A stretch of 64,000 bases of DNA, taken from Spirochaetaceae bacterium (GTDB lineage Bacteria; Spirochaetota; Leptospiria; Leptospirales; Leptonemataceae). Positions 47,681 to 56,197 of this stretch are shown in pieces. Numbering within the stretch: the stretch's first letter is position 1; each line of letters starts with the position of its first letter. A program made the translations under genes and the position numbers. The notes beneath the pieces were generated by a model. That model saw nothing but the letters and a program-made list of their open reading frames with translations, had not been told where the DNA came from and ran no database searches. Location of the stretch: the NCBI GenBank assembly GCA_002729885.1, contig PBUB01000002.1:1-64000 (forward strand), given 5' to 3'.

Positions 47681-49440
47681 GCTCCTCGGAAACCTGGTTA
47701 CAGCACTGGCCCAGGGCTCTGGAACTCTGGGGACGCTACATAAAGCTTAAAGATCCCCGCCTAACCAGACAGAAGAAGATTCCAGGAAAGAATTCTGCGA
47801 CCCCTCTGGCCTACATCGATCTACAGAACAAGCAGGTAGTGGTAGGCCTGGACCAGGTGGAGAAACTGGGGTTGCAGGATTTTCAGCTTGAGATCCTGGC
47901 ACATGAAATCGGTCATCATGTATTCGCGCCTGGTGATCTTCTGGATGCCGGTCGCTGTATGGCTCGAATACACAGGGCGTTGCGCGAATACTCCGGCGAA
48001 AGCGGTTTGATCCTGAATCTGTATACCGACTTATTGATAAACAACAGATTGAAAAGCATGGGGCTGGCCATGGATCAGATCTATATTCAACTGAACAGGC
48101 AAACAGAGAAAATGGATCCTCTCTGGAAGCTTTATATGCGAATTTATGAATTGCTCTGGTCTCTGTCTCCAGGAACTTTATGCCCGGATCAGGATCCAGA
48201 GATGGAAGGGGATGCTACTGTAGCTGCCCAGGTAATTCGCTCATTTGCAAATGATGTGGTCCGGGGCAGCGGAATGTTTGCGGCGATCTGCTACTATTAT
48301 CTAAAATCAGATGGAACTGTGGCTACAAGAAAGATTATGAAGCCTCTCCTGGATTCAGAACACATCACAGCGGAGGATTCCATTCCCGATGGTCTGGTTG
48401 AAATGCAGGAGGGCGAAGAGGACGAATGTTCCTATCCGGATTTTGACGAAAGCGGCAACTGGACCCCTCCAGGCGAAGCTAAGGGGGACGCCGATGGGAC
48501 CGGAATACCTTCCGAGTCTTCCAATGAAAGCAGGTCCGGGGGCCAGAGTCGGATTCCCCTGGATTATTTCAATGTTCTCAAAGCCATGGGAGTAAAAGTT
48601 AGTGAACAGGAGGCCACGAACCGTTTTTATCGCGAGAAGGCCAGACCATATTTGATCCCTTTCCCTGTAAGCGAAAACGAGCCATCCACGGAACCGTTGC
48701 TGGAAGGCTACGAGATCTGGCACCCTGGTCAAATGATCGAGAGAATTAACTGGTTTCAGACCTTGCTACGAAGTCCTGTGGTAATTCCTGGATATACTAC
48801 CGTCCAGAATCGCTACGGGAATGCGGAGGGCCAGAGCAAAGATGAATCTCCCATTGATCTGGATATCTATGTGGACTGTTCGGGTAGCATGCCCAGACCT
48901 TCCATTAGCCTGAGTTATCCTGCTCTGGCAGGAACCATCATTGCTTTATCCGCACTTCGCACCGGATCGGCTGTGCAGGCAACGTTGTGGAGCGGACCTC
49001 ACCAGGTGCAAAAAACGGAAGGATTTGTTCGTGATGAAGCGCAGATACTTTCTGTGCTAACAGGCTACATTGGTGGCGGCACAGCTTTCCCGTTGCATAT
49101 ACTCAGAAAGACATATCTGGAGGAGCCCAGGCCTAGAAGAAAAGTGCATATTCTGGTAATTAGCGATGATGGTGTGGACACAATCCTTCAAAATGATGAG
49201 ATTGGAAATGCAGGTCGGGATATTGCTCGAAGATCCCTGGATGTGGCAGGGGCAGGAGGCACTTTCGCACTTCAACTCTACGGGGGCTGGGAAAAAAATC
49301 CACGACTTGTGGAAACGAACAAGCTCGGATTCAAGATCCACCCAGTGTCCAGTGCCGTGGAGCTTACGGAATTCGCTCGCCGGTTTGTGCAAGAGAACTA
49401 TAGAAATGATGGAAAAAGCAAACAGAGACGAAGAATCTGA
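47677..49440 (+). CDS. HExxH zincin-like plus von Willebrand A domain protein
   Basis: Translation starts at TTG (47677). The 587-residue protein has HEIGHH at 76-81 within LEILAHEIGHHVF, a zinc-peptidase motif, followed by a helical region. A vWA domain begins near residue 390: the DxSxS site Asp400, Ser402 and Ser404 (VDCSGSM), Thr469 in GGGTAF, and Asp497/498 in ISDDGVD. These make a complete metal ion-dependent adhesion site. An acidic low-complexity stretch (EEDECSYPDFDESG, about 247-260) separates the two. It is the partner of the MoxR-like ATPase two genes upstream. The two-domain layout loosely recalls DUF2201-type proteins. Confidence 0.85.
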   Translation: MSSSETWLQHWPRALELWGRYIKLKDPRLTRQKKIPGKNSATPLAYIDLQNKQVVVGLDQVEKLGLQDFQLEILAHEIGHHVFAPGDLLDAGRCMARIHRALREYSGESGLILNLYTDLLINNRLKSMGLAMDQIYIQLNRQTEKMDPLWKLYMRIYELLWSLSPGTLCPDQDPEMEGDATVAAQVIRSFANDVVRGSGMFAAICYYYLKSDGTVATRKIMKPLLDSEHITAEDSIPDGLVEMQEGEEDECSYPDFDESGNWTPPGEAKGDADGTGIPSESSNESRSGGQSRIPLDYFNVLKAMGVKVSEQEATNRFYREKARPYLIPFPVSENEPSTEPLLEGYEIWHPGQMIERINWFQTLLRSPVVIPGYTTVQNRYGNAEGQSKDESPIDLDIYVDCSGSMPRPSISLSYPALAGTIIALSALRTGSAVQATLWSGPHQVQKTEGFVRDEAQILSVLTGYIGGGTAFPLHILRKTYLEEPRPRRKVHILVISDDGVDTILQNDEIGNAGRDIARRSLDVAGAGGTFALQLYGGWEKNPRLVETNKLGFKIHPVSSAVELTEFARRFVQENYRNDGKSKQRRRI

Positions 49441-50245
49441 TTCAGCCATGACTGAACCATTGACTGAATCTATTACTGAATCGAACCACCGACTGCAGAG
49501 ATCTTTGGACAATGAGACAACGGCGGTGATAGAGTCTGAAAAAGGTGCGTCCACTGGCCTTCCCAGAAAAGGGGTGTCCACGGCTCCAGACACGAAAGAA
49601 TGGTCTACCTCTGGCCTGATCCGTTTCGCCATACTCCTCAGCGTAATTACCATCGTTTACAACGTCATCGAAGGAGTGGCGTCGATTATACTAGGAGGAA
49701 AGGATGAGACTCTGGCTCTTATGGGCTTTGGAATCGATAGCTTCGTAGAGGTGCTGTCTGCCATCGGAGTATTACATATGACTCTTCGAATGCGGGCCGA
49801 TGGCCATGCCGCAGAATCCCGGCAGAGATTTGAACGAAGGGCGCTGAGAATTACTGGCATATCTTTCTATGTCCTGGTGGGAGGAATACTCGCGGCCAGT
49901 ATTCTTCAGGTAGTAAGACAGATTCCGCCGGAGTCTACATTCTGGGGGATGGTAGTAACCGGAATAAGCATGCTTGGAATGGGACTTTTGATCAAGGGAA
50001 AATCGACCGTAGGTCGACGCTTGAACTCTCCAGCCATTCTGGCAGATGCGAATTGCTCAAAGAGCTGTCTTTATCTTTCTGCAGCGGTATTCGCCTCCGG
50101 ACTGTTGTATGAATGGACGGGGCTTCTGTACGCGGACACACTGGGGGCGCTGGCCGTAGCCTTTTTCGCGTTAAAGGAAGGCCGGGAAGCCATGCAAAAA
50201 TCCAGAAGCGATGATATATGCGGATGCCATGGCTGTCAGGCCTGA
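49406..50245 (+). CDS. CDF-like metal cation efflux protein with cysteine ligands
   Basis: About 279 residues from ATG 49406, or 265 from ATG 49448. The frame is open further upstream but overlaps the vWA gene, so the later starts are preferred. After a Ser/Thr-rich tail there are six hydrophobic segments. MGFGIDSFVEV (Asp111, Glu115) and ILADANCSKSCLYLS (Cys217, Cys221) occupy the places of the Asp/His metal site of cation diffusion facilitators. Residues 272-277 are CGCHGC, a likely metal-binding tail. Substitution of Cys suggests a soft or transition metal. It converges with, and overlaps by 10 nt, a ZIP gene. Confidence 0.8.
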   Translation: MMEKANRDEESDSAMTEPLTESITESNHRLQRSLDNETTAVIESEKGASTGLPRKGVSTAPDTKEWSTSGLIRFAILLSVITIVYNVIEGVASIILGGKDETLALMGFGIDSFVEVLSAIGVLHMTLRMRADGHAAESRQRFERRALRITGISFYVLVGGILAASILQVVRQIPPESTFWGMVVTGISMLGMGLLIKGKSTVGRRLNSPAILADANCSKSCLYLSAAVFASGLLYEWTGLLYADTLGALAVAFFALKEGREAMQKSRSDDICGCHGCQA

Positions 50246-51018
50246 AAGGCATTATCCAGAATCATCATCATTGCAAATCCAATCATAAGTCCCGCCGTGG
50301 CCTGGTGTTCGAAACCATTCTTCTGGGTTTCTGGAATCATTTCGCTACTTATGATATAGAGCATTGCGCCGCCGGATGCCGATAAACCCCAGGGTAGCAT
50401 GGCTGCACTGAACCCTACCGCAGTGGCCCCTATCAAAACACCAATGGACTCAACCAGGCCAGTAGCCAGTGTAACAAAAATCGCCGTGCGCGATGCAAAT
50501 CCTTCTGCAATGAGTGCCAGGGCCACGATCATTCCTTCTGGAATATTCTGTAACCCAATGCCAGTCATTAGAGGCAGAGAAATACTTTCATCTCCGGTGC
50601 CGGTACCCACACCCAGAGCCATTCCTTCGGGCAAGTTATGAATGCCCACTGCGAATACAAATAGCCAGAGCCTGCGTATCGCCTGACTGTTGCTTCCTTC
50701 CGGACCGCGAAGAAAGTGTTCATGGGGAACGAATCGATTGGCCAGATGCAGGAAGGATCCTCCGGCCAGAAGCCCTGTTACGGCCATCCCAGCATTCGCA
50801 AGCCCAGAGCCTCCTGAAAAGCGATCCATGGCAGGTAAGATCAACGAAAAGAAGGTGGCTCCCAGCATGACTCCAGCACATACCCCTGTGGTAATATCAT
50901 GCAATTTGGGGCCGAAACGCACTTTGAATAGTACCGGCAACGCCCCCAGACCCGTGGATAGAAAGGCAACAGACGCTCCGATTAAGACCTGGTAATTCCA
51001 GATATCAGTCCAGCTCAC
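50236..51018 (-). CDS. ZIP-family metal ion transporter
   Basis: The 260 residues give about eight membrane segments. The two metal-binding helices carry GIHNLPEGMALG (His127, Asn128, Pro130, Glu131) and LQNIPEGMIVA (Gln157, Asn158, Glu161), the ZIP signature, and PHEH at 98-101 lies in the variable loop. ZIP proteins move zinc, iron or manganese into the cytoplasm. It is placed tail to tail with an efflux gene, with a 10-nt overlap of the coding ends. Import and export of one metal may be linked here. Confidence 0.92.
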   Translation of the reverse strand: MSWTDIWNYQVLIGASVAFLSTGLGALPVLFKVRFGPKLHDITTGVCAGVMLGATFFSLILPAMDRFSGGSGLANAGMAVTGLLAGGSFLHLANRFVPHEHFLRGPEGSNSQAIRRLWLFVFAVGIHNLPEGMALGVGTGTGDESISLPLMTGIGLQNIPEGMIVALALIAEGFASRTAIFVTLATGLVESIGVLIGATAVGFSAAMLPWGLSASGGAMLYIISSEMIPETQKNGFEHQATAGLMIGFAMMMILDNAFQA

Positions 51019-51182
51019 CAGAGAAAGGAAGCGAAATAGCGGCTGGCGGTCAAGGTTAATCCCGGTTAGAGATACGATTGGAATGGTTTGTACCGGGCTG
51101 CATCATACCTGGAGTGCAATCGCAATGGAAATAAAGTTGCTGGTCATTAGATGGGAATGCAAGTTAGGCTGAGTGTAGCAAG
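51019..51182. promoter_or_regulatory. 164-bp divergent intergenic region
   Basis: This gap separates the ZIP gene (minus) from an unknown gene (plus). It must hold two divergent promoters, but I found no convincing -35 or -10 pairs, palindrome or gene in it. Confidence 0.3.
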
Positions 51183-51764
51183 ATGGCAGGCCCTGATATT
51201 GACATTCATCAACTCATGCGAAGGCTGGCTCAGTGCCCTCCGGACATCTATGATTTTTCAAGCCTGGACTCCACGGGGCCTGTGCCACTGGCTCTGGCCC
51301 AGGATGTAATCTTTCATCTGGGAGGTGGGGCTCTGGAAAAGAAAGATCGCAATCATTTGATTCAGCTGCAGACCAAACGTCCGACCGAGGCAGCCTTCCT
51401 GATGCTGGGCTGCTATGTGTTGTCTCATCCAATTTTTCTTCGAAGATCGGAATTGATTCCCGGCTGCATTTCTCTTTTTCAAACTGGTTTTTCTGAGCTG
51501 GCTGACGTTTCCCGTGCCCGAGACTTTGTTTTGAACACGGAGCGCCGTGAAGAGCTGGTCCGGCTATGTCTGAGATCCCTGGCCATTCGTCCATCAGGCG
51601 AAAGCAAGGAATCCTTTAAGAACCGCTGGGAATCCCTGGATTCGGTTCGCAGAGTTGAGCTCATGCAAAAAGCTGCTCAGTTGCGAAAAAGACAGGAGGA
51701 GCTTCGCAAAGCGATGGAAGAAAAAGCCGCCCGGGAGGCGGCATCGAAATGGTCCCGGGAGTAA
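51183..51764 (+). CDS. Unknown protein, 193 residues
   Basis: No signal peptide or membrane segment. The middle is regular and helical (LALAQDVIFHLGGGALEK, LMLGCYVLSHPIFLRR), and the last 40 residues form a charged helix (RKRQEELRKAMEEKAAREAA), likely coiled coil. I do not recognise the family. It lies 6 nt before the adenylate-forming enzyme gene and so appears to be the first gene of a three-gene unit with that enzyme and the NadR-like gene. Confidence 0.65.
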   Translation: MAGPDIDIHQLMRRLAQCPPDIYDFSSLDSTGPVPLALAQDVIFHLGGGALEKKDRNHLIQLQTKRPTEAAFLMLGCYVLSHPIFLRRSELIPGCISLFQTGFSELADVSRARDFVLNTERREELVRLCLRSLAIRPSGESKESFKNRWESLDSVRRVELMQKAAQLRKRQEELRKAMEEKAAREAASKWSRE

Positions 51765-51770
51765 GGCAGC

Positions 51771-53123
51771 ATGGACATTCAGAGCGAAATAGTAGATAGA
51801 ATACCTCGCATTCAGGAAAGGCACCTGGCGATGTATCGCAGCATTCTGGAAAGCAATCATGCCCCCCGGTGGAATGCTCAATGCGGAGATCGGCTCCTTG
51901 AGGCAGACATTCCTGTGCTCGATGGATTCTGTGAAACTCTTTCGCAGCCGCCGGGCCCAACCCATGACTGGCTGGAAAGCTATGTGCAAAGTCAGTCGCT
52001 CTATTCTCCCTACTTTCAGCGATACCAACAACGGGGCATATCCGGGATCTGGATGAGTAGAGAGGACATTCGCGACCGGTTACATGAAATCGTCCCTTTA
52101 AACGCTGATCTTGGCCGTCTGGTGCTCAATCCCACCAGCGGAACTACTGGAATGCCAGTTCAAGTGCCCAATACACCTCTGGGTGTGGGGCATTATCAGC
52201 CGTTGATTCTCGAAGCCATTCGGCGGCATGGAATCCATCTAAAACCTGGCCTGAACGATATGGCAGCGGTGCAGATCTGTTCCCAGAGCGAAACCATGAC
52301 CTATGCCACTGTGCACAGCTACTATGACGGAGCGGGATTCGCCAAAATCAACATCTCCCCGGCAGGCGAAAGGAACCTGTTGAAGGAATGGAACGATTCA
52401 GATCATCCAGAAAAGTTCATCCAGGAACTTCGCCCGGCGATCCTCACCGGGGATCCTTTTGCCTTCGAAACCTACATGGATTATCAAATTGACTACAGGC
52501 CATCTGCCGTGGTGAGTACCGCTTCAAGTTTGTCGCCGGATCTCAGGTCCAGAATGGAGTCCTTTTTCAGGTGCCCAATAGTAGATTTCTATTCTAGCAA
52601 CGAAACAGGACCCATTGCCTGTAGCTGCCCGGAGCATCCGGATCGATACCATCAACTGGCCCCTGACATTTTCCTGGAATTGCTTTGCGGCTCGGAAATA
52701 GTGGCCAGCGGCGAAGGACGGCTACTGGTGTCCGGAGGTCGTAATCCATTATTACCATTGCTGCGATACAATACTGGCGATTATTGCTCTATCGTTTCAG
52801 AACTCTGTAGCTGCGGACAGAAAGGCTACATTCAGGGATTGCAGGGAAGGCCATCGGTATTCTTTCACTCTCTCACTGAAAAGCGAATCAATCCACTTGA
52901 TTTCGCGCGAGTGCTAAGATTCGTTCCCTCCAGAAGGCATCGCATTCAGCAGAATAAGGACCTGAGCATGGACATCTTTGTGGACCCTGGATCTTTTGCC
53001 CTGGAAACCTACGTAGAACAAATTCAAAGCAGGAGCATTGAAATTCTGGAAGGAGCTTCGGTGCGTGTCCACTCCTGGGATCCTGCTCTGGAAGATGCCT
53101 ATCCATACGAGGTCCTGCGTTGA
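51771..53123 (+). CDS. CapK/PaaK-like adenylate-forming enzyme
   Basis: The 450-residue protein has the phenylacetate-CoA ligase type of adenylation motif NPTSGTTGMPVQV (about 122-134), YSSNETGPIACSCPEH (about 276-291) and RYNTGDYC. Cys residues in SCPEH and ELCSCGQKG may hold zinc or serve a structural role. It probably activates a carboxylic acid as acyl-AMP, then passes it to CoA or another acceptor. The acid is unknown. It overlaps the NadR-like gene by 4 nt, a tight link to nicotinamide nucleotide metabolism. Confidence 0.82.
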   Translation: MDIQSEIVDRIPRIQERHLAMYRSILESNHAPRWNAQCGDRLLEADIPVLDGFCETLSQPPGPTHDWLESYVQSQSLYSPYFQRYQQRGISGIWMSREDIRDRLHEIVPLNADLGRLVLNPTSGTTGMPVQVPNTPLGVGHYQPLILEAIRRHGIHLKPGLNDMAAVQICSQSETMTYATVHSYYDGAGFAKINISPAGERNLLKEWNDSDHPEKFIQELRPAILTGDPFAFETYMDYQIDYRPSAVVSTASSLSPDLRSRMESFFRCPIVDFYSSNETGPIACSCPEHPDRYHQLAPDIFLELLCGSEIVASGEGRLLVSGGRNPLLPLLRYNTGDYCSIVSELCSCGQKGYIQGLQGRPSVFFHSLTEKRINPLDFARVLRFVPSRRHRIQQNKDLSMDIFVDPGSFALETYVEQIQSRSIEILEGASVRVHSWDPALEDAYPYEVLR

Positions 53124-54088
53124 TTCGAGGGCTGGTGCTGGGAAAATTTCTTCCCCCTCACAAAGGTCACCTGCATTTGATAAGCGAAGCACTGAAACAA
53201 TGCGATGAGCTGACGGTGGTTGTAGGGTCCCTCCAGCGAGAGCCTATTCCTGGAGAGCTTCGCTTCCAGTGGATGAAAGAGCTCTGCAATTGTTCCGTAG
53301 TGCATCTCACGGACGAAAATCCGCAATTTCCCGAGGAGCATCCAGATTTCTGGAGGATCTGGAAAGCCAGTTTGCAGCGAGTGCATCCAGAACCCGTTGA
53401 TGTATTGTTCAGTTCAGAGGACTACGGAGATCGGTTAGCCAGTGAGCTCGGTGCACGGCATATATGCGTGGACCTGGCTAGAAAGGTAGTGCCAGTGTCG
53501 GGCACCGCCATCCGAGAAAAACCACTGTCCCATTATCAATTCCTTCCTGATCCTGTGCGACCCTACTTCCACAGGAAAATAGTCATTACAGGTGCGGAAT
53601 CCACCGGGAAAACCATTACAAGTCGTCATCTGGCAAATCGATTTCATACAACCTGGGCTCATGAGTATGCCCGGGAGTATCTGGATTCCATGGGTCGGTT
53701 TGTGCAGGAAGAGGATATTGAACAAATCGGAATGGGTCAAATCGCACTGGAAGACAGAGTGCGAAAGCAGGCAAACAGAGTTTTCTTCTGTGATACAGAC
53801 CTGATGGCCACAGTGATCTACAGCAATCATTACTTTGGAGATTGCCCATCGTTTATTCCTGAAGCGCTTTCCACCAGGATAGGTGATTTCTATCTTTTTA
53901 TGGATATCGACATTCCATGGGTGGAGGATCCACAGAGGGATGCACCGCATCTTCGCGAGGAATTTAGATCCAGGTTTCTGGGGGAGCTGGAACGAAGTGG
54001 GGCAGAGTACAGAATAATAAAAGGAAATTTCCATCAGCGGCTGGAACGAGCGGTGGATGCAGTAGATAACTATTTGAGCAACTATTGA
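53120..54088 (+). CDS. nadR: NadR-like bifunctional NMN adenylyltransferase / ribosylnicotinamide kinase
   Basis: The 322 residues start at TTG (53120), overlapping the upstream gene by TTGA. The N-terminal domain is a nucleotidyltransferase with GKFLPPHKGH (His14, His17) and VSGTAIRE. The C-terminal domain is a kinase with P-loop GAESTGKT at 158-165. Together they make NAD from nicotinamide riboside via NMN. E. coli NadR also has an N-terminal helix-turn-helix repressor part. That is absent here, so it should not be a regulator. The symbol is by similarity. Confidence 0.92.
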   Translation: MIRGLVLGKFLPPHKGHLHLISEALKQCDELTVVVGSLQREPIPGELRFQWMKELCNCSVVHLTDENPQFPEEHPDFWRIWKASLQRVHPEPVDVLFSSEDYGDRLASELGARHICVDLARKVVPVSGTAIREKPLSHYQFLPDPVRPYFHRKIVITGAESTGKTITSRHLANRFHTTWAHEYAREYLDSMGRFVQEEDIEQIGMGQIALEDRVRKQANRVFFCDTDLMATVIYSNHYFGDCPSFIPEALSTRIGDFYLFMDIDIPWVEDPQRDAPHLREEFRSRFLGELERSGAEYRIIKGNFHQRLERAVDAVDNYLSNY

Positions 54089-54145
54089 TTTGGCTTGACT
54101 TTCTTCTTTCTTCTGGTTGCTGTTAACTGCTGCTGGAGATAAGAA

Positions 54146-55096
54146 ATGTATCGCATAAAATGTAATTCTATTGTAACAGTATTGACTTCTGCATTGCTAA
54201 CGTTGTTTTTCGCAACTCAATGTACAGACAGACGAAAAGTCGTGATCACGGGTTCCAATACGATGTTGCCCATATTGAAGATCGCGGAAAAAGAGTACGA
54301 AAAAGAGAACCCGGAAATAGATCTGATAATCTCGGCCCCCGGATCGGAAGCCGGAATCGATGCGCTAACGGCCGGTGAAGTAGACATTGCTCCCACCTCC
54401 CGCGAAGTATACCCAGGGGAGATGGACAAATTAAAGGAGAAAGGCCCTGTAGAAGTGATGGAGGTGGCCTTTGACTGCCTGCTTCTTGTTGTAAATCCGG
54501 ACAATGAAGTATCGTCTTTGCGTCTCAAAGAAGCGTCAGAAATATTCTCCGGTAAGATCAAAAACTGGAAGGATCTGGGTGGTCCGGATCTTCCTGTTGT
54601 GGTTATGGTGCGAGACGAGAAGTCGGGCAGCGCCGACTATTTTAAAGAACATGTATTGCGTTTACTGGATCTGGGCGAAGAGGCTTTTGAGCAATCCCGG
54701 GAATTGCAGTATTCAGAGGATGCTATTGTAGTAGAATCCAATGCAGAGATGAGTGAGAAGATCCTCAGGGAAAAAGGAGCCATCGGTTTTATGGGAATGG
54801 GTAGCGCAGAAAAGGTACATACCCGGCTGGTGAAAGCATTGAGCTATGCCCGGGTGCCATCTGAGACTCCCGTAGCGCCTACGATAGAGAATGTGTACAA
54901 TCGTACCTATCGCTTATCCCGGCCACTTTATCTTGTGTTTCGCCCGGGATTGAACCCGGATGTGGATGCTTTTACGCAATGGATGATCTCTGACAAAGGT
55001 CAGAGGTTGATCAAGACAGCTGGCTATCTTCGCTACACAATGGAAGAAGTCCAGGTTGTGGAGCAGAAGGACTCAAAGAAGGATTCCGATAATTAA
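54146..55096 (+). CDS. PstS-like substrate-binding lipoprotein
   Basis: The 316-residue protein has a signal and lipobox (LTLFFATQC, Cys26) and a phosphate-binding-protein fold: ITGSNTMLPILKIAEKEYEK, ISAPGSEAGIDALTAGEVDIA in pieces, EIFSGKIKNWKDLGG, and EKSGSADYFKEHVL. These contact phosphate or a similar anion in PstS. No pstC, pstA or pstB genes are near. It could bind phosphate for a system encoded elsewhere or act as a sensor. GGAG lies 7 nt before the ATG. Confidence 0.85.
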   Translation: MYRIKCNSIVTVLTSALLTLFFATQCTDRRKVVITGSNTMLPILKIAEKEYEKENPEIDLIISAPGSEAGIDALTAGEVDIAPTSREVYPGEMDKLKEKGPVEVMEVAFDCLLLVVNPDNEVSSLRLKEASEIFSGKIKNWKDLGGPDLPVVVMVRDEKSGSADYFKEHVLRLLDLGEEAFEQSRELQYSEDAIVVESNAEMSEKILREKGAIGFMGMGSAEKVHTRLVKALSYARVPSETPVAPTIENVYNRTYRLSRPLYLVFRPGLNPDVDAFTQWMISDKGQRLIKTAGYLRYTMEEVQVVEQKDSKKDSDN

Positions 55097-55159
55097 GAAC
55101 TCCAGTTCTGGATTGCTGGTTACTTTTTCTAATTCGGTAAAGCGACGAGCCCACGTTGG

Positions 55160-56062
55160 TTAGCTGCCGGAACGGGTTTTTTGCTCATATCGTTTCCACA
55201 AGTCTTCCGGACAGACTTCTCCGGTGGCTGCATTCTTGAATTCAGATGCGAAGCAGCCCCGGGAGCCATTGTCCACATTCAGCTTCTCGTCTGCTGCTTC
55301 CAGATCTCTGCGTGTGCAGAACCTGAGTTCCAGACTGTAGCGATTCTGCCCGGATGTATTGGGCATGGTTCCATGTAAATGTCGGGAAGCGAAAATCAAT
55401 CCTTCCCCTGGTCCAATATCCGGTATGAAACCTGAACGAGGATCGGGAGGATCCGTTGCCGAAGGGTAGGTCAGCCCGGTTCCTGAAACCTCTCCATTGG
55501 ATGATTCTCGATAGGCCTGAAACCCTCCTTGCGAATTCCATTCTTGCAGATCAAATCGATGCGAATCGTTTTGCAGAGGAGTATCTAGAAGGTCGGGAAA
55601 GAAGACGATTCCATTCTTTCTATTACACTGACTCAACGGAATCCATAGATTCAACTGGCAGGCTGCATTCGCATAGTAGGTATCCCGATGCCAGCAAAGT
55701 AATGCGCGGGCCTGTGGATGATTCTGAAAGCTGGCAGGGATGCAGCGAAATCGGACCCGGTCAGTAAAAACCGAATCCAGTGGCCAGCCCAGGGTGCTCA
55801 GCGCTTCCAGTAGAGTATCGTAGATCTCATGCGATCCAGAGACCAGATGTCTCAGGGTATTAAGATGCTGGAGATAGATCTTATTGGAAGCGGAATCAAA
55901 TATGTCCAGGTCCAGCGGATGTTCCGCTATCCAGGAATTACAGATGGCCGCTACCGTATGCAGGGTAGAACTTTGAAATCGATGGATTCTTCCATCATAA
56001 AGCAAAGACCGGGAAAGATCCTCGATATTCTGCTGAGCTGGCTCTCGGGTATTCATTCGCAT
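55160..56062 (-). CDS. Phytanoyl-CoA dioxygenase-like Fe(II)/2-oxoglutarate oxygenase
   Basis: The 300 residues contain the 2-His-1-carboxylate facial triad of Fe(II)/2-oxoglutarate enzymes: CWHRDTYYANAACQLNLW with His125 and Asp127, and FASRHLHGTMPN with His230. They are followed by RYSLELRF, where Arg241 or Arg247 binds 2-oxoglutarate. It should hydroxylate a small molecule, which cannot be named. It is transcribed away from the hybrid histidine kinase gene. The shared 135-nt gap (56063-56197) must carry both promoters. Confidence 0.82.
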   Translation of the reverse strand: MRMNTREPAQQNIEDLSRSLLYDGRIHRFQSSTLHTVAAICNSWIAEHPLDLDIFDSASNKIYLQHLNTLRHLVSGSHEIYDTLLEALSTLGWPLDSVFTDRVRFRCIPASFQNHPQARALLCWHRDTYYANAACQLNLWIPLSQCNRKNGIVFFPDLLDTPLQNDSHRFDLQEWNSQGGFQAYRESSNGEVSGTGLTYPSATDPPDPRSGFIPDIGPGEGLIFASRHLHGTMPNTSGQNRYSLELRFCTRRDLEAADEKLNVDNGSRGCFASEFKNAATGEVCPEDLWKRYEQKTRSGS

Positions 56063-56197
56063 TTCAAGTTCATCTGGATAGATCTCCGGTTATGGGTACT
56101 TTCTTGCTTTCCATTCTTGTTGAATAAGAGCGCAATAACAGATTTTTCGTTTGAAACCAGAATGTCTTTTGAGGACTGTATTCCGAGGCTTTATTTT

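Noticed and set aside
49166..49405. Upstream extension of the CDF-like gene
   Set aside because: It overlaps the conserved end of the vWA domain in another frame. The extension is not hydrophobic or similar to the family.
55096..55115. Hairpin near the end of the PstS-like gene as a terminator
   Set aside because: The stem is only 5 bp and overlaps the stop codon. The T-run is 16 nt further on.
55829..56197. Upstream extension of the histidine kinase
   Set aside because: It overlaps the 5' end of the opposing oxygenase gene. The MASE1 domain begins soon after 56198, which also has a ribosome-binding site.
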